From assembly GCA_963786155.1 (NCBI GenBank), contig CAWAXW010000006.1, forward strand, positions 2,108,001-2,172,000: a DNA stretch of 64,000 nt, read 5' to 3'. The DNA comes from CAWAXW01 sp963786155 (GTDB taxonomy: Bacteria > Actinomycetota > CADDZG01 > WHSQ01). The stretch's first letter is position 1; every line of letters starts with the position of its first letter. The translations under genes were made by a program, and so were the position numbers. The notes beneath the pieces are model-generated. The model searched no databases, was not told where the DNA came from, and saw only the letters and a list, made by a program, of their open reading frames with translations. This document shows, in pieces, positions 1 through 8,376 of this stretch.

Positions 1-27
1 CAGAACCGTAACTATCGAGGGGGCTAG

Positions 28-2598
28 ATGCGCAAGCAACTGTCAGTGATCCTCGCCGCGACCGTCATGGCCACGCTGGCCGTGGTCGCGCTTCCCGCGG
101 GGCCTGCGGGATCGACGCCGGTGGCGACGACCGAGGAGGAGTACTCGATCTATGGGCGGGTCTTCCCGGACCCGCACGGATGTCAGAAGGGAGCGCCGGA
201 CGCGTCGCCGTGGGCTAAGGGCAAGGTGTGCGCCGTCGACTTCCTCCAGTTCGACGAGTTACTGCCGGGGCTCCGTTTCCTCGAGGAGCACTTCAGCCGC
301 TACATGCTCATCCACACCCTGAGTGAGGACTTCGACTGCTCGGGCAAGCCGGTGGCCGACCCCGACGAGGCGTGCAAGGACTTTCGCTCGGCGGGGATCC
401 CGGTCACAGCGGATACCGGCGGAGCCTTCAGGCGCGAGCGACTGCCCTTGTACATGACGCGCGTCACGGACGAGAGCGTGCCCGACAAGAACAAGAAGTA
501 CTTCGTGTTCCCCCTCTCGATCCACGGCATCGAGCACGCCGGAGCCGAAGGCGGGACGCGCGCGATCGAAGACCTCGTGACGTGGGCGGCCTGCGAGAAC
601 GACGACGCTCCCGACTTCGTCGACTGCGCCGCCGAGGAACCGATCCCGCACCCCTTGATGGAAGCCGACCCGAAGGGTTCGATACTGGCCGGTGATGCGC
701 TGAAGCGCTCTGTCATCTACTTCGTGTGGCCCAATCCGGACGGTTGGAACCGGGGGCAACGATCGACCGGAACCCAGTTCTTCCAGCGCTACAACGGCAA
801 CGGCGTCGACTTGAACCGGGACTGGCCGGAGCAGGGATACACGTTCGAGCCCTACACGCCCTGGTCGGAGCCAGAGTCGAAGGCCTACGGCAAGGTGCTG
901 CAGGCGGTCGGTCCCAAAGACAAGAACGGGAACGCCAAGTGGCATGGAGGGATCGACCTCCACGGGCAGCTCAACGCCCCAGCCTTCTCGTACACCTTGC
1001 TGGGAGGAACGGAAAGGCCGTACGACAAGGACCAGCGTGTGCTGCAGACGGTGAAGGGCGCATGGCAGGACGCCTCGAAGCGTCTCGCCTGGTCCACCCT
1101 CATCAAGCCCAACGACGCTCCAGCGGACGACCCTCGTTTGTACGGGGTCCAGTGGGGGACGATCTGGGACACGATCGACTACACGGTCACCGGCGCGTTC
1201 GGGAACTGGATCGACTCGCCGATCGGTCTCAATGCCGATGGCATCGACAACGAGATGTCGTTCAGCCACCTCTCGAACTGCGGCGTGGGCAGTTGCTACG
1301 AGCAAGACATCGAGCAACTCCACGTCGACGGCAACAAATCGCTCATCTATTCGATGATCAACTACACGCTCAAGCCGGAGGACACGACCTTCCGGACCAA
1401 GGGGAAGGTCGGCTACCTCTTCAACAAGAAGGTCATCAAGGCCAAGACCAAGCGCAAGACGGGGCCCACCAAGTACGAGAAGCTGCCGCAACAGAAGGAC
1501 ATCGACAGCCTCACACTCGACCCTTCGAACGACTACACGTACGAGTTCAATGTGAAGGATGCCCGAGACGGGGTCTACAACGGCGGGATCGCCGTCACGC
1601 TGACCTGCGCCAACGTCCAGGGCGTGGGGAGCTGCAGTGTTACGGAGGTCGTCCTCCAACGCAAGAAGCCGCAGGAGCATCCAGGCGAGGAGGGCGAGGA
1701 GTGGGAGACCGTCAGCACGTACTACAACCAGGGAGTCGGCTACCAACAGGCCGGCCAAGCCCTTCACGCGAATTATCCCACCCGAGGTAAGTGGCGGGTT
1801 CGGGCCGAGGACGGCGAGACGGCGGGGGCCTTCTCCGGCAGCATCGATTTCACGAAGGAGAAGGGCTGGGAGGACCCAGGGCAGATCGGCTACAAGGTGA
1901 CGAGCATGAACTTCTGGAAGGATCTCAAGCCGTTCACCAAGCCGCGCATCGAGAAGGTGACGCCCAAGCAGATCACGTCGACTCGCAAGTGGATGAAGCG
2001 CTTCGACACGATCGTCATCACCAACAAGGTCTACAAGAGCCTCGCCAAGAAGTTGCGCAAATGGGTCGCCAAGCACAACGGCAACCTTGTGCTGACCGAT
2101 GCGGCCCTCGGCATGGTGCCGGCGATGGGCTTCATCGGAGGGAAAGCACAGTCGTTCAACCAGTACGCCGGTTACATCAACTTCATGTCGGCGAAACGCG
2201 AGGTGACCTACAACGACAAGCTGTCGAAGAACGTGAACCAGAAGGGCGCGGCCGAAGGGTCTAATCATCGCCACCAGACGTACGAGCCGGTCCCACTCGG
2301 CATGGCGCTAGGCGAGGACGGACTGCCAGATTCAGCTCCGATCTGGTTCCTGCCCTATTCGGATTGGTCCAAGAAGAAGAAGGGCCAGGGGAACCGGCGC
2401 GTGATCGGCACGAGCGGCAATACGGACCAGGTGAGCTTCGGCGAGCTTCAGTACAAAGGGGGCCGAGTGCGCTTCATCGGAGCGCTGCTGCCGGACCCGA
2501 CCGAGAAGTTCTATCACCCGTTCGGACTGGCGAACTATGCGCTCACCTTCACCGGCTACCAGTTGTTGAAGAACTCACTCAGCTGGGTCGCCAAGTAG
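28..2598 (+). CDS. Secreted M14-family zinc carboxypeptidase
   Basis: 856 residues with an N-terminal signal peptide (basic MRKQ, then a hydrophobic stretch to about residue 30). M14 signatures appear in order: HGIEH near residue 165 (HxxE zinc ligands), NGVDLNRDW near 260, and DLHGQ near 312 (third zinc histidine). A candidate catalytic Glu lies in IDNEMSF near 409. The roughly 400-residue C-terminal part has no obvious family and may be beta-sandwich. It probably trims extracellular peptides. The ATG follows a GAGGGGG Shine-Dalgarno. A strong hairpin follows the stop. Family call is firm; the substrate is unknown. Confidence 0.85.
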   Translation: MRKQLSVILAATVMATLAVVALPAGPAGSTPVATTEEEYSIYGRVFPDPHGCQKGAPDASPWAKGKVCAVDFLQFDELLPGLRFLEEHFSRYMLIHTLSEDFDCSGKPVADPDEACKDFRSAGIPVTADTGGAFRRERLPLYMTRVTDESVPDKNKKYFVFPLSIHGIEHAGAEGGTRAIEDLVTWAACENDDAPDFVDCAAEEPIPHPLMEADPKGSILAGDALKRSVIYFVWPNPDGWNRGQRSTGTQFFQRYNGNGVDLNRDWPEQGYTFEPYTPWSEPESKAYGKVLQAVGPKDKNGNAKWHGGIDLHGQLNAPAFSYTLLGGTERPYDKDQRVLQTVKGAWQDASKRLAWSTLIKPNDAPADDPRLYGVQWGTIWDTIDYTVTGAFGNWIDSPIGLNADGIDNEMSFSHLSNCGVGSCYEQDIEQLHVDGNKSLIYSMINYTLKPEDTTFRTKGKVGYLFNKKVIKAKTKRKTGPTKYEKLPQQKDIDSLTLDPSNDYTYEFNVKDARDGVYNGGIAVTLTCANVQGVGSCSVTEVVLQRKKPQEHPGEEGEEWETVSTYYNQGVGYQQAGQALHANYPTRGKWRVRAEDGETAGAFSGSIDFTKEKGWEDPGQIGYKVTSMNFWKDLKPFTKPRIEKVTPKQITSTRKWMKRFDTIVITNKVYKSLAKKLRKWVAKHNGNLVLTDAALGMVPAMGFIGGKAQSFNQYAGYINFMSAKREVTYNDKLSKNVNQKGAAEGSNHRHQTYEPVPLGMALGEDGLPDSAPIWFLPYSDWSKKKKGQGNRRVIGTSGNTDQVSFGELQYKGGRVRFIGALLPDPTEKFYHPFGLANYALTFTGYQLLKNSLSWVAK

Positions 2599-2621
2599 TC
2601 CACGACACAAGAGGCGCACGC

Positions 2622-2651
2622 GAAGAGGGGGCCGGCACCGGCCCCCTCTTC
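2622..2651. terminator. Hairpin terminator between convergent genes
   Basis: A perfect 14-bp inverted repeat (GAAGAGGGGGCCGG and its complement) with a 2-nt centre, followed on the plus strand by a T-rich stretch (GCTTTCTGCCTT). It sits between the M14 peptidase stop and the DUF6458 stop on the other strand, so it may serve both. Confidence 0.8.
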
Positions 2652-2674
2652 GCTTTCTGCCTTGCGACGAACTC

Positions 2675-2902
2675 TTAGCTCACGTACTCGCGATCCCGAA
2701 CCACCGTCCGCTCCGCCGGGACAACTTCCCTGCGGTCACGCCAGCTGCTCCACACCGTCAGCGACAGGAACAGTCCGATGACTCCCACGATCATGAGGAT
2801 TATCCCGATCGTGTTGATGTTGAAGCCCGTGGCTTCCACCTCGACGGCGAACGTGAGGATCGCACCTACAGCGAGTAAGAACAGGCTTGCGCCGATACCC
2901 AC
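2675..2902 (-). CDS. DUF6458 family small membrane protein
   Basis: 75 residues with two transmembrane helices (about 2-20 and 30-52) followed by a charged Arg-rich tail. The N-terminus GIGASLFLLAVGAIL is typical of DUF6458, a small actinobacterial membrane family of unknown function. A longer open frame extends upstream into the neighbouring oxidoreductase. GTG at 2902 was chosen because GGAGGTG lies 8 nt before it and the family starts at this glycine-rich segment. Confidence 0.75.
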   Translation of the reverse strand: MGIGASLFLLAVGAILTFAVEVEATGFNINTIGIILMIVGVIGLFLSLTVWSSWRDRREVVPAERTVVRDREYVS

Positions 2903-2979
2903 CTTGGCCACACCTCCATAAGATTGTCCAACTTCGTCTGCACTGGTTTCTTTCCCCGATACGGCGCGTATGAAACCAG

Positions 2980-4551
2980 CTACATAGCGCGACCGCCGGC
3001 GTGCACTCCTCCCGCAGCGACAACATCCTCCATCAATGCGCGCGCCGCGTTGCGTCCGGGCGCGCCACAAACTCCGCCTCCCGGATGGGTTCCGGATCCG
3101 CACATGTACAGCCCGGGCAGTGGTGTTCGGTAGCGCGCCCAACCGATCGACGGACGCCGTCCGAACAACCACTCGGGGAGGATCTCGCCGTGGAAGATCT
3201 GTCCCCCGGTCAATCCGAAACGTTCCTCGAGATCGGGGGGGCCGAGGACAAGACGATCTTCGACGAGCTTCGTTAAGCCCGGCGCGTACGACTCGAGTGT
3301 GTTCAGGACCGTGTCGCCGATCTCGTCGCGTCGCTCACCCCAGGTCCCGGTCGCGAGCTCGTAGGGCGCGTACTGGGCGAAGATCGAAAGCGTGTGTTTG
3401 CCTTCGGGGGCGAGATCTGGCTCCGTCGCGGTCTGGATCCAGGCCTCGATGAACATGTTCTCGGATGGGTTGCCCTCAGAAGCGGCGCGCGAGGCCGCTT
3501 CGAGGTAATCGATGGACGGAGAGATCGTGATGGTCCCCATGTGCTCGGGCCCGATCTCGCCCCGAGGTGACATGCCTGGGAACGCGGGGATCCCCGACAG
3601 CGCGGAATTGACCTTCACCACCGTGCCGGGCGTCGGCAACAGCTCGACGTCCTGCACGAATTCGGGCGACAAGAGGGTGTGGTCGACGAGCGAGATCGTT
3701 CGCTTCGGGTCGGCGTTGGAGATGACGGCGTTGGCCTCGATCTCCTCCCCCGACGCGAGAACGACCCCGGTGGCTCGACGAGCTCCGGACGAGAGAACCT
3801 CGGCCACCTCGGCTTGCGTCCTGATCTCGCCACCGGCGGCGTGCACGACGTCCGCGAGCGCGCTCGTCAATGCGCCCATGCCACCACGGATGAAACCCCA
3901 GGAACCCATCTCGCCGGCGGCGCGACCGAAAGCGTGGTGCAGATAGATGTACGCGGTCCCCGGGGTGCGCGGCCCCGCGGCAGTGCCGATGATCCCTTGC
4001 GATGCCATCACGCCCTGCATCAGCTCCGACTCGAAGTGCTCCTCGCAGAGGTCGGCTATCGAGCCGTCGATCGTGCGGGCGAAGAGCTTGTCGATCTCCG
4101 ACCCTCGGAATCCGCGCCTGACCTGCCGTCTCGTGGCGGGGAAGAACATGAACGGTTGGATCCGGCGTGCCGCCTCGTCGAACAATGCATCGAAACGCCC
4201 GAGCGCTTCGGCGTCGGCCGGGTTGATGCGCGCAACCGCCTCCTTGCGCTTAGCCGGGTCGCGCCACAGCAACAGGCCTCCGCCATCCGGGAACGGCGCG
4301 AACAGCTCGGGGTCCTTGGGCCTGACGTCCAGCTCGAGCCCGAGATCCGAGACGATCTCCGGCAAGAACAGCGACAAAGAGTACGAAGCGGTCGAGATAC
4401 GGAAGCCGGGGAAGAGCTCTTCCGTGACGCAGGCGCCGCCGATGCGATCCGACCTCTCGAGTACCAGCACGCTCAAGCCCGCGCGGGCGAGGTAGGCCGC
4501 GCACACGAGCCCGTTGTGGCCGGCCCCCACGATCACTACGTCGTGAGCCAA
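2980..4551 (-). CDS. FAD-dependent oxidoreductase, phytoene desaturase-related (PYROXD2-like)
   Basis: 523 residues. The N-terminus carries a dinucleotide-binding fold (VIVGAGHNGLVCAAYLARAG) and an ERSDRIGGACVTEE segment, as in CrtI/amine-oxidase-type flavoproteins. The C-terminus has the conserved LYMCGSGTHPGGGVCGAPGR motif that closes the FAD site. Overall it resembles the phytoene-dehydrogenase-related/PYROXD2 group, not a proven carotenoid enzyme, and no crt genes are nearby. The TTG start at 4551 is preceded by GGAGG with 7-nt spacing. It is transcribed divergently from the zinc-ribbon gene at 4613. Confidence 0.85.
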   Translation of the reverse strand: MAHDVVIVGAGHNGLVCAAYLARAGLSVLVLERSDRIGGACVTEELFPGFRISTASYSLSLFLPEIVSDLGLELDVRPKDPELFAPFPDGGGLLLWRDPAKRKEAVARINPADAEALGRFDALFDEAARRIQPFMFFPATRRQVRRGFRGSEIDKLFARTIDGSIADLCEEHFESELMQGVMASQGIIGTAAGPRTPGTAYIYLHHAFGRAAGEMGSWGFIRGGMGALTSALADVVHAAGGEIRTQAEVAEVLSSGARRATGVVLASGEEIEANAVISNADPKRTISLVDHTLLSPEFVQDVELLPTPGTVVKVNSALSGIPAFPGMSPRGEIGPEHMGTITISPSIDYLEAASRAASEGNPSENMFIEAWIQTATEPDLAPEGKHTLSIFAQYAPYELATGTWGERRDEIGDTVLNTLESYAPGLTKLVEDRLVLGPPDLEERFGLTGGQIFHGEILPEWLFGRRPSIGWARYRTPLPGLYMCGSGTHPGGGVCGAPGRNAARALMEDVVAAGGVHAGGRAM

Positions 4552-4597
4552 CGATCTTCCTCCATGAAAACTAGTGGCACATAGACCTCGGGCAGGC

Positions 4598-4603
4598 TAC
4601 CTT
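4598..4603 (+). promoter_or_regulatory. Candidate leaderless -10 box (TACCTT)
   Basis: TACCTT fits TANNNT and ends 9 nt before the ATG of the zinc-ribbon gene, which has no Shine-Dalgarno. Confidence 0.5.
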
Positions 4604-4612
4604 TAGCAACTC

Positions 4613-4759
4613 ATGGCGATGAAGGCGTTCTGTCCGAGCTGTCAGCGCACCGTGTATGTGGAGAAAGAGGACACTCCCGTATGCCCGGTGTGCTCTTCTT
4701 CGTTGCTCGAGACCGTCGAGGTCGAAGAGCCGGACGCCCCCGTCGACGCCGGCGCCTAG
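4613..4759 (+). CDS. Small zinc-ribbon protein
   Basis: 48 residues starting MAMKAFCPSCQRTVYV. Two CxxC knuckles (CPSC and CPVC) about 17 residues apart form a zinc ribbon, followed by an acidic tail (ETVEVEEPDAP). No Shine-Dalgarno; the ATG lies just downstream of a TACCTT box. The ATG two codons later is an alternative start. The stop overlaps the stop of the convergent phosphatase in a shared CTAG. Function unknown; small ribbons of this type often bind nucleic acid or assist a partner. Confidence 0.65.
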   Translation: MAMKAFCPSCQRTVYVEKEDTPVCPVCSSSLLETVEVEEPDAPVDAGA

Positions 4760-5379
4760 CCGACCGCTTCCTCCACCCGAGGGGCGAAGTAGCTCGCCGA
4801 CACGACCCGGTCTTCCTCCAACACCAGTGTCGAGACCGACCCCGTATCACACGGCGCGAACGTGAGCCAGGGCGGGACCCTGCTGCGCGAGAGAGCCAGA
4901 CGGGCGATCCGAACCGGGCTCTGATGCGACACGACTACGAGCTCTCGGCCCCCCGAGCTCTCGATCGCGTCGGTTATCGCGGCAACCATCCGAGCGCGGA
5001 TCAGCGCATACGACTCGCCCCAAGACGGCCGGAGGGGATTACGCATGCCCCACCAGTGCCGGGGCGAGGTAGCTAGAGACCGGCCGAAGCCCAGGATCGT
5101 GCGACCGAAAGTCTCGAACCTCGTGTCGCTCTCGATCAATCGCTCGTCCGTTTGGATCGTCAGGTGGTGTTTACGGGCGATGGCCTCGGCTGTTTCCTGC
5201 GCTCGCTCCAGTGGGCTCGACCACACCGCGCCGATGTCGTGCGCGGACAAACGCTCGGCTGCAGCCTCGGCCTGAAGCCGCCCTTTCTCGGAAAGATGGA
5301 ACCCGGGCATGCGCCCATAGATGACGCTTTTCGGGTTATCCACCTGTCCGTGTCTCACGAGGTGCACCGTCTTGTTCAC
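4756..5379 (-). CDS. Histidine phosphatase (phosphoglycerate mutase-like, MSMEG_4193 type)
   Basis: About 207 residues. The catalytic RHG is in VHLVRHGQVDNP close to the N-terminus. YGRMPGFHLSEKG and SSPLERAQETAEAIA follow, and a second histidine is in VVSHQSPVRI. This matches the actinobacterial MSMEG_4193 phosphomutase-like group; the substrate is not known. GTG at 5379 was chosen because the family starts just before the RHG motif and a TACGGT box lies 6 nt upstream, consistent with a leaderless transcript. It is divergent from the dehydrogenase at 5414. Confidence 0.8.
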   Translation of the reverse strand: MNKTVHLVRHGQVDNPKSVIYGRMPGFHLSEKGRLQAEAAAERLSAHDIGAVWSSPLERAQETAEAIARKHHLTIQTDERLIESDTRFETFGRTILGFGRSLATSPRHWWGMRNPLRPSWGESYALIRARMVAAITDAIESSGGRELVVVSHQSPVRIARLALSRSRVPPWLTFAPCDTGSVSTLVLEEDRVVSASYFAPRVEEAVG

Positions 5380-5385
5380 GGGCCG

Positions 5386-5407
5386 ACCGTATATCCAAGG
5401 GTAGGCT
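5386..5407. promoter_or_regulatory. Divergent pair of leaderless -10 boxes
   Basis: In the 34-bp gap between divergent starts, TACGGT (minus strand, 5386-5391) lies 6 nt before GTG 5379, and TAGGCT (plus strand, 5402-5407) lies 6 nt before ATG 5414. Neither gene has a Shine-Dalgarno. Confidence 0.6.
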
Positions 5408-5413
5408 CCTCGG

Positions 5414-6496
5414 ATGCCAGCCGTGCTGTTGTTCGGAGCCACCGGCTACACGGGGCGTCTCACGGCTCACGCGCTGGCGCGCCGGAACATCTCCTTTGCG
5501 ATCGTGGGTCGCGACCGTGGCCGACTAGAGAAGCTTGCGGCCGAAACCGGCAACCCCGACATCCGGATCGCCTCGGTCGGCGATGTCGCAGGGCTGGTGA
5601 AGGCATTGGAAGACGTCAAGGTGTTGATCACCTGCGTCGGTCCCTTCATGGATATGGGCGAGACCGCGATCCAAGCCGCGCTCGAAGCCGGCGTGCATTA
5701 CATCGATTCAACCGGCGAGGGCGCGTTCATCGAAGACATGATCGACCGGTTCGATTCGAGGGCCAAAGAGCGAGGCATCGCCCTGGCCCCGGCTCTCGGG
5801 TTCGACGAGGTGCCGAGCGATCTCGCCGCGACGCTGGCAACGGAGGGCCTGGCGAGGACCGATCTCACGTTGACCTATGCGATGCCCTCCACGCCCTCGG
5901 TCGGCACGGCTCGGACACTTCTCGGCATCATCTCGAGGCCGGGGAGATGGATCGTCGACGACCAGCCGGTCGACGTGCATCTCGCCGAAAAACAGCGATG
6001 GGCGCCGATGCCGCCACCCCTCGGCCCCAAACAGAGCATGTCGGTTCCCGTTGCCGAGCTGGTCCTTGCGCCGCGCCACCTCGACGTCCGCTCGCTGCGG
6101 GCATTCGGCACGATCGACGGCATCCAGCGCTTCGCCCGGCCGGCCATGCCGCTGGTCCGAGCCGCGCTGGGCAGGCCGGGCGCGCGGCGCCTGCTCGATA
6201 ACGCCCTCACGAGACTTGCGCGCCAAGACGGGCCCAACGAGACCCAACGGGCGGCCCGATGGACCGTGCTCGCGGAGGCGCTGTCCGACGATGGCTGGCG
6301 CAACGTCGCGGTGCAGGGCCGGGACGCTTATGGCCTGACGGCCGAGCTTCTCGCCACCGGTGCGGCGGCAATGACCGAGTACGGATACGACCGCAGCGGC
6401 GTGCTCGCTCCTTGCCAGGCGGTCGATGTGGACGTATGGAAGAAAACACTGCACGAGAGCAACGCAACGATCCACGTGTTCGAGCCGGTCCACTAA
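5414..6496 (+). CDS. Saccharopine dehydrogenase-like NAD(P)-binding protein
   Basis: 360 residues beginning with a Rossmann motif (LLFGATGYTGRLTAHAL). An ITCVGPFMDMGE segment and VHYIDSTGEG follow, as in the saccharopine dehydrogenase NADP-binding superfamily, which includes trans-acting enoyl reductases of lipid synthesis. The C-terminal half is less typical. It is a probable reductase or dehydrogenase of unknown substrate. The ATG is 6 nt after a TAGGCT box, suggesting leaderless expression. The next gene starts 11 nt after the stop. Confidence 0.75.
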   Translation: MPAVLLFGATGYTGRLTAHALARRNISFAIVGRDRGRLEKLAAETGNPDIRIASVGDVAGLVKALEDVKVLITCVGPFMDMGETAIQAALEAGVHYIDSTGEGAFIEDMIDRFDSRAKERGIALAPALGFDEVPSDLAATLATEGLARTDLTLTYAMPSTPSVGTARTLLGIISRPGRWIVDDQPVDVHLAEKQRWAPMPPPLGPKQSMSVPVAELVLAPRHLDVRSLRAFGTIDGIQRFARPAMPLVRAALGRPGARRLLDNALTRLARQDGPNETQRAARWTVLAEALSDDGWRNVAVQGRDAYGLTAELLATGAAAMTEYGYDRSGVLAPCQAVDVDVWKKTLHESNATIHVFEPVH

Positions 6497-6507
6497 AGGG
6501 GGAATGA

Positions 6508-6897
6508 TTGGGGGCAAGGCTTCAGTACGCAAAGGTCGTCGATCGAAAGTTCTACGTTGACCATGGGGGCCGGATCCATCCCGCGCTCAAGAACCTCGTG
6601 ATGCTTCAGGACGAACCCGGGAAGGCAAGTCCGTTCCTCGTGATGAGAGCGTGGGTCGAGGATCACGGAACCTTCACGGAGCAATGGAGGATCGAGACCC
6701 CCGGGGGCCGCGTCGTCTACGAGAGCACGCCCAGAGAGCTCTATCTCGCGACCACAACCCACACGGAGAAGCTTCAAGACGAGGTGGCCGAACTAGAGCT
6801 CGAGTACGCCGCGGACGATTACACGGTCGTGTTCAAGCTCGATGAACGGGAGGTGGGACGGCTGATCTTCCCCGTCCTATCCCCTGTTGACGCGTGA
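6508..6897 (+). CDS. Hypothetical protein, beta-rich
   Basis: 129 residues with no family that I recognise. Alternating hydrophobic/charged segments (PFLVMRAWVEDHGTFTEQW, ELYLATTT, YTVVFKLDEREVGRLIF) suggest an all-beta fold. The TTG start at 6508 has an AAAGGGGGA purine tract upstream and lies 11 nt after the preceding dehydrogenase, so the two are probably co-transcribed. Its 3' end overlaps the convergent signalling gene by 21 bp. Confidence 0.6.
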   Translation: MGARLQYAKVVDRKFYVDHGGRIHPALKNLVMLQDEPGKASPFLVMRAWVEDHGTFTEQWRIETPGGRVVYESTPRELYLATTTHTEKLQDEVAELELEYAADDYTVVFKLDEREVGRLIFPVLSPVDA

Positions 6898-8260
6898 GCG
6901 GGAGTCCCCCTCCACCCTTTCGAGCAGACGACCCAAGAACGGCGTGATCTCGGCTATCCGGCTCTTGTCGAGGAAGTCGTCCGCCCAGTCGGGCTGCCCC
7001 TCAAGGTAGGCGGAGAATGCGATTATCACCGCGTCGGGCACGAGCTCTTTGATGTGACGTGCTGCTTCGGCACCATCCATGTTGGGCATCTGGAAATCGA
7101 GGATGACGAACGCGGGACGGTGCTGCGTCGCCTGTAAGAAGGCTTCGATGCCGTCGCGCGCCTCCGCGACGACCTGGAGGTCCATGTACTGGCAATGCAG
7201 CCGGAGCACCGCTCGCATGTCGTCGTCATCGTCGACGATCAACACGCTGCGGGAGTCCGAGGCGGTCCTCGCTTTGGGTGGCGCATGGGTCGTCGTTGCG
7301 GCTCCGTCCTGGCTCTGGCGCCGATCGAGCGCGTAGCTCGAGCCGGGCGTGTCCTTGGCAACCTGCTTCATCTCGGCCGCCACGTCGCCGGCTTCGAGGT
7401 GGCTTTCAAACTCGCGGCAGGCACTCGAGGCGATCCCGATCGAAAGGCTCATCACCGGGAAGCGCTGCATCTCCTTGCGACGATCCGGGAGCTCGATATA
7501 CCCCCGCGCGATCCTCGTCGTCGTAGAGACCTTGGACGTTCCGATCCCAGGCGCGGCATATCGTCAGCGCAATCGCCTCGGCCTCTTCCGGGGCCACGAT
7601 GGCAACCAGATCGTCTCCGCCAACATGACCGGCGAAGGCGACCTCAGGATCGGCCCGCATCACCGAGTCCTCGACCACCTTCGCCAGTAGCTCTATCGCC
7701 TCGTCTCCGCGGCCGACTCCGTAGTGGTCGTTGAAGGCCTTGAAGTTGTCGATGTCGACATGCATGAGAGCGAAATGACGCTTGTCCTCGATGGAGCGAG
7801 TGATCGCCTCCTCGATGAGCCTGTTGCCGGGCAGCTCTGTAAGGGGGTTGAGACCGGCCATGTCCCTCATGCGACGCAGCCCACAACGGATGCGCTCGAG
7901 GAGCTCCTCGGGATCGAAGGGCTTAGCGACGTAGTCGTCGGCGCCCGAGCGGAGTCCGATGACCTTGTCGGCGGTTGTTACGCGGGCGGTGAGGATGATG
8001 ATGTAGATGCTCGTGCGCATGAACCGTTCGCGCAGGCTTCGGCAGACCTCCAACCCATCGAGCTCGGGCATCATCACATCGAGCAGCACGACATCGGGTT
8101 TGAACTCCTCGGCGAGCTCGAGAGCCACGCGTCCGTCAGAGGCCGCGGCGACCTCGAAGCCTTCGTCGGTGAGCAGGGTCTTGATGAAGCCCAAGATCGA
8201 GGGATCGTCGTCGACGACCAAGATCTTGTCGGCCTTAGTAGGACCCCGGAATCGAACCAT
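6877..8260 (-). CDS. Receiver-GGDEF-receiver signalling protein (frame-disrupted)
   Basis: Two overlapping frames join into one protein of about 460 residues. An N-terminal receiver (ILVVDDDPS, phosphorylation Asp in VVLLDVMMPE, Lys in AKPFD) is followed by a GGDEF domain whose signature reads GHVGGDDLVAIV, then a second receiver (LIVDDDDDMR, FVILDFQMPNMDG). The frame changes at a run of five C at 7501-7505. Removing one base restores the GGDEF C-terminus (GYIELPDRRKE, then FPVMSLSIGIAS). One isolated homopolymer indel suggests a sequence error. The protein probably links phosphorelay to cyclic-di-GMP signalling, but GGDD in place of GGDEF makes cyclase activity uncertain. Confidence 0.75.
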
Positions 8261-8376
8261 TCAGTCGCCCTTTCATCGCAGCTACCTTGTGTATCGGCAG
8301 ATACCCCTTAGATATTCACCAGAACGAGCGAAATCAATCATTTGGCTACGAATCCAAGTCGTTTCTGCGGTCCGGC

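Noticed and set aside
259..2274. Long minus-strand open frame opposite the M14 peptidase
   Set aside because: Arg/Val/Leu-biased shadow frame typical of GC-rich DNA; no domain.
8235..8262. GGTTCGATTCC on the minus strand resembling a tRNA T-arm
   Set aside because: No matching acceptor, D-arm or anticodon arm upstream, and it is the coding start of the receiver-GGDEF protein.
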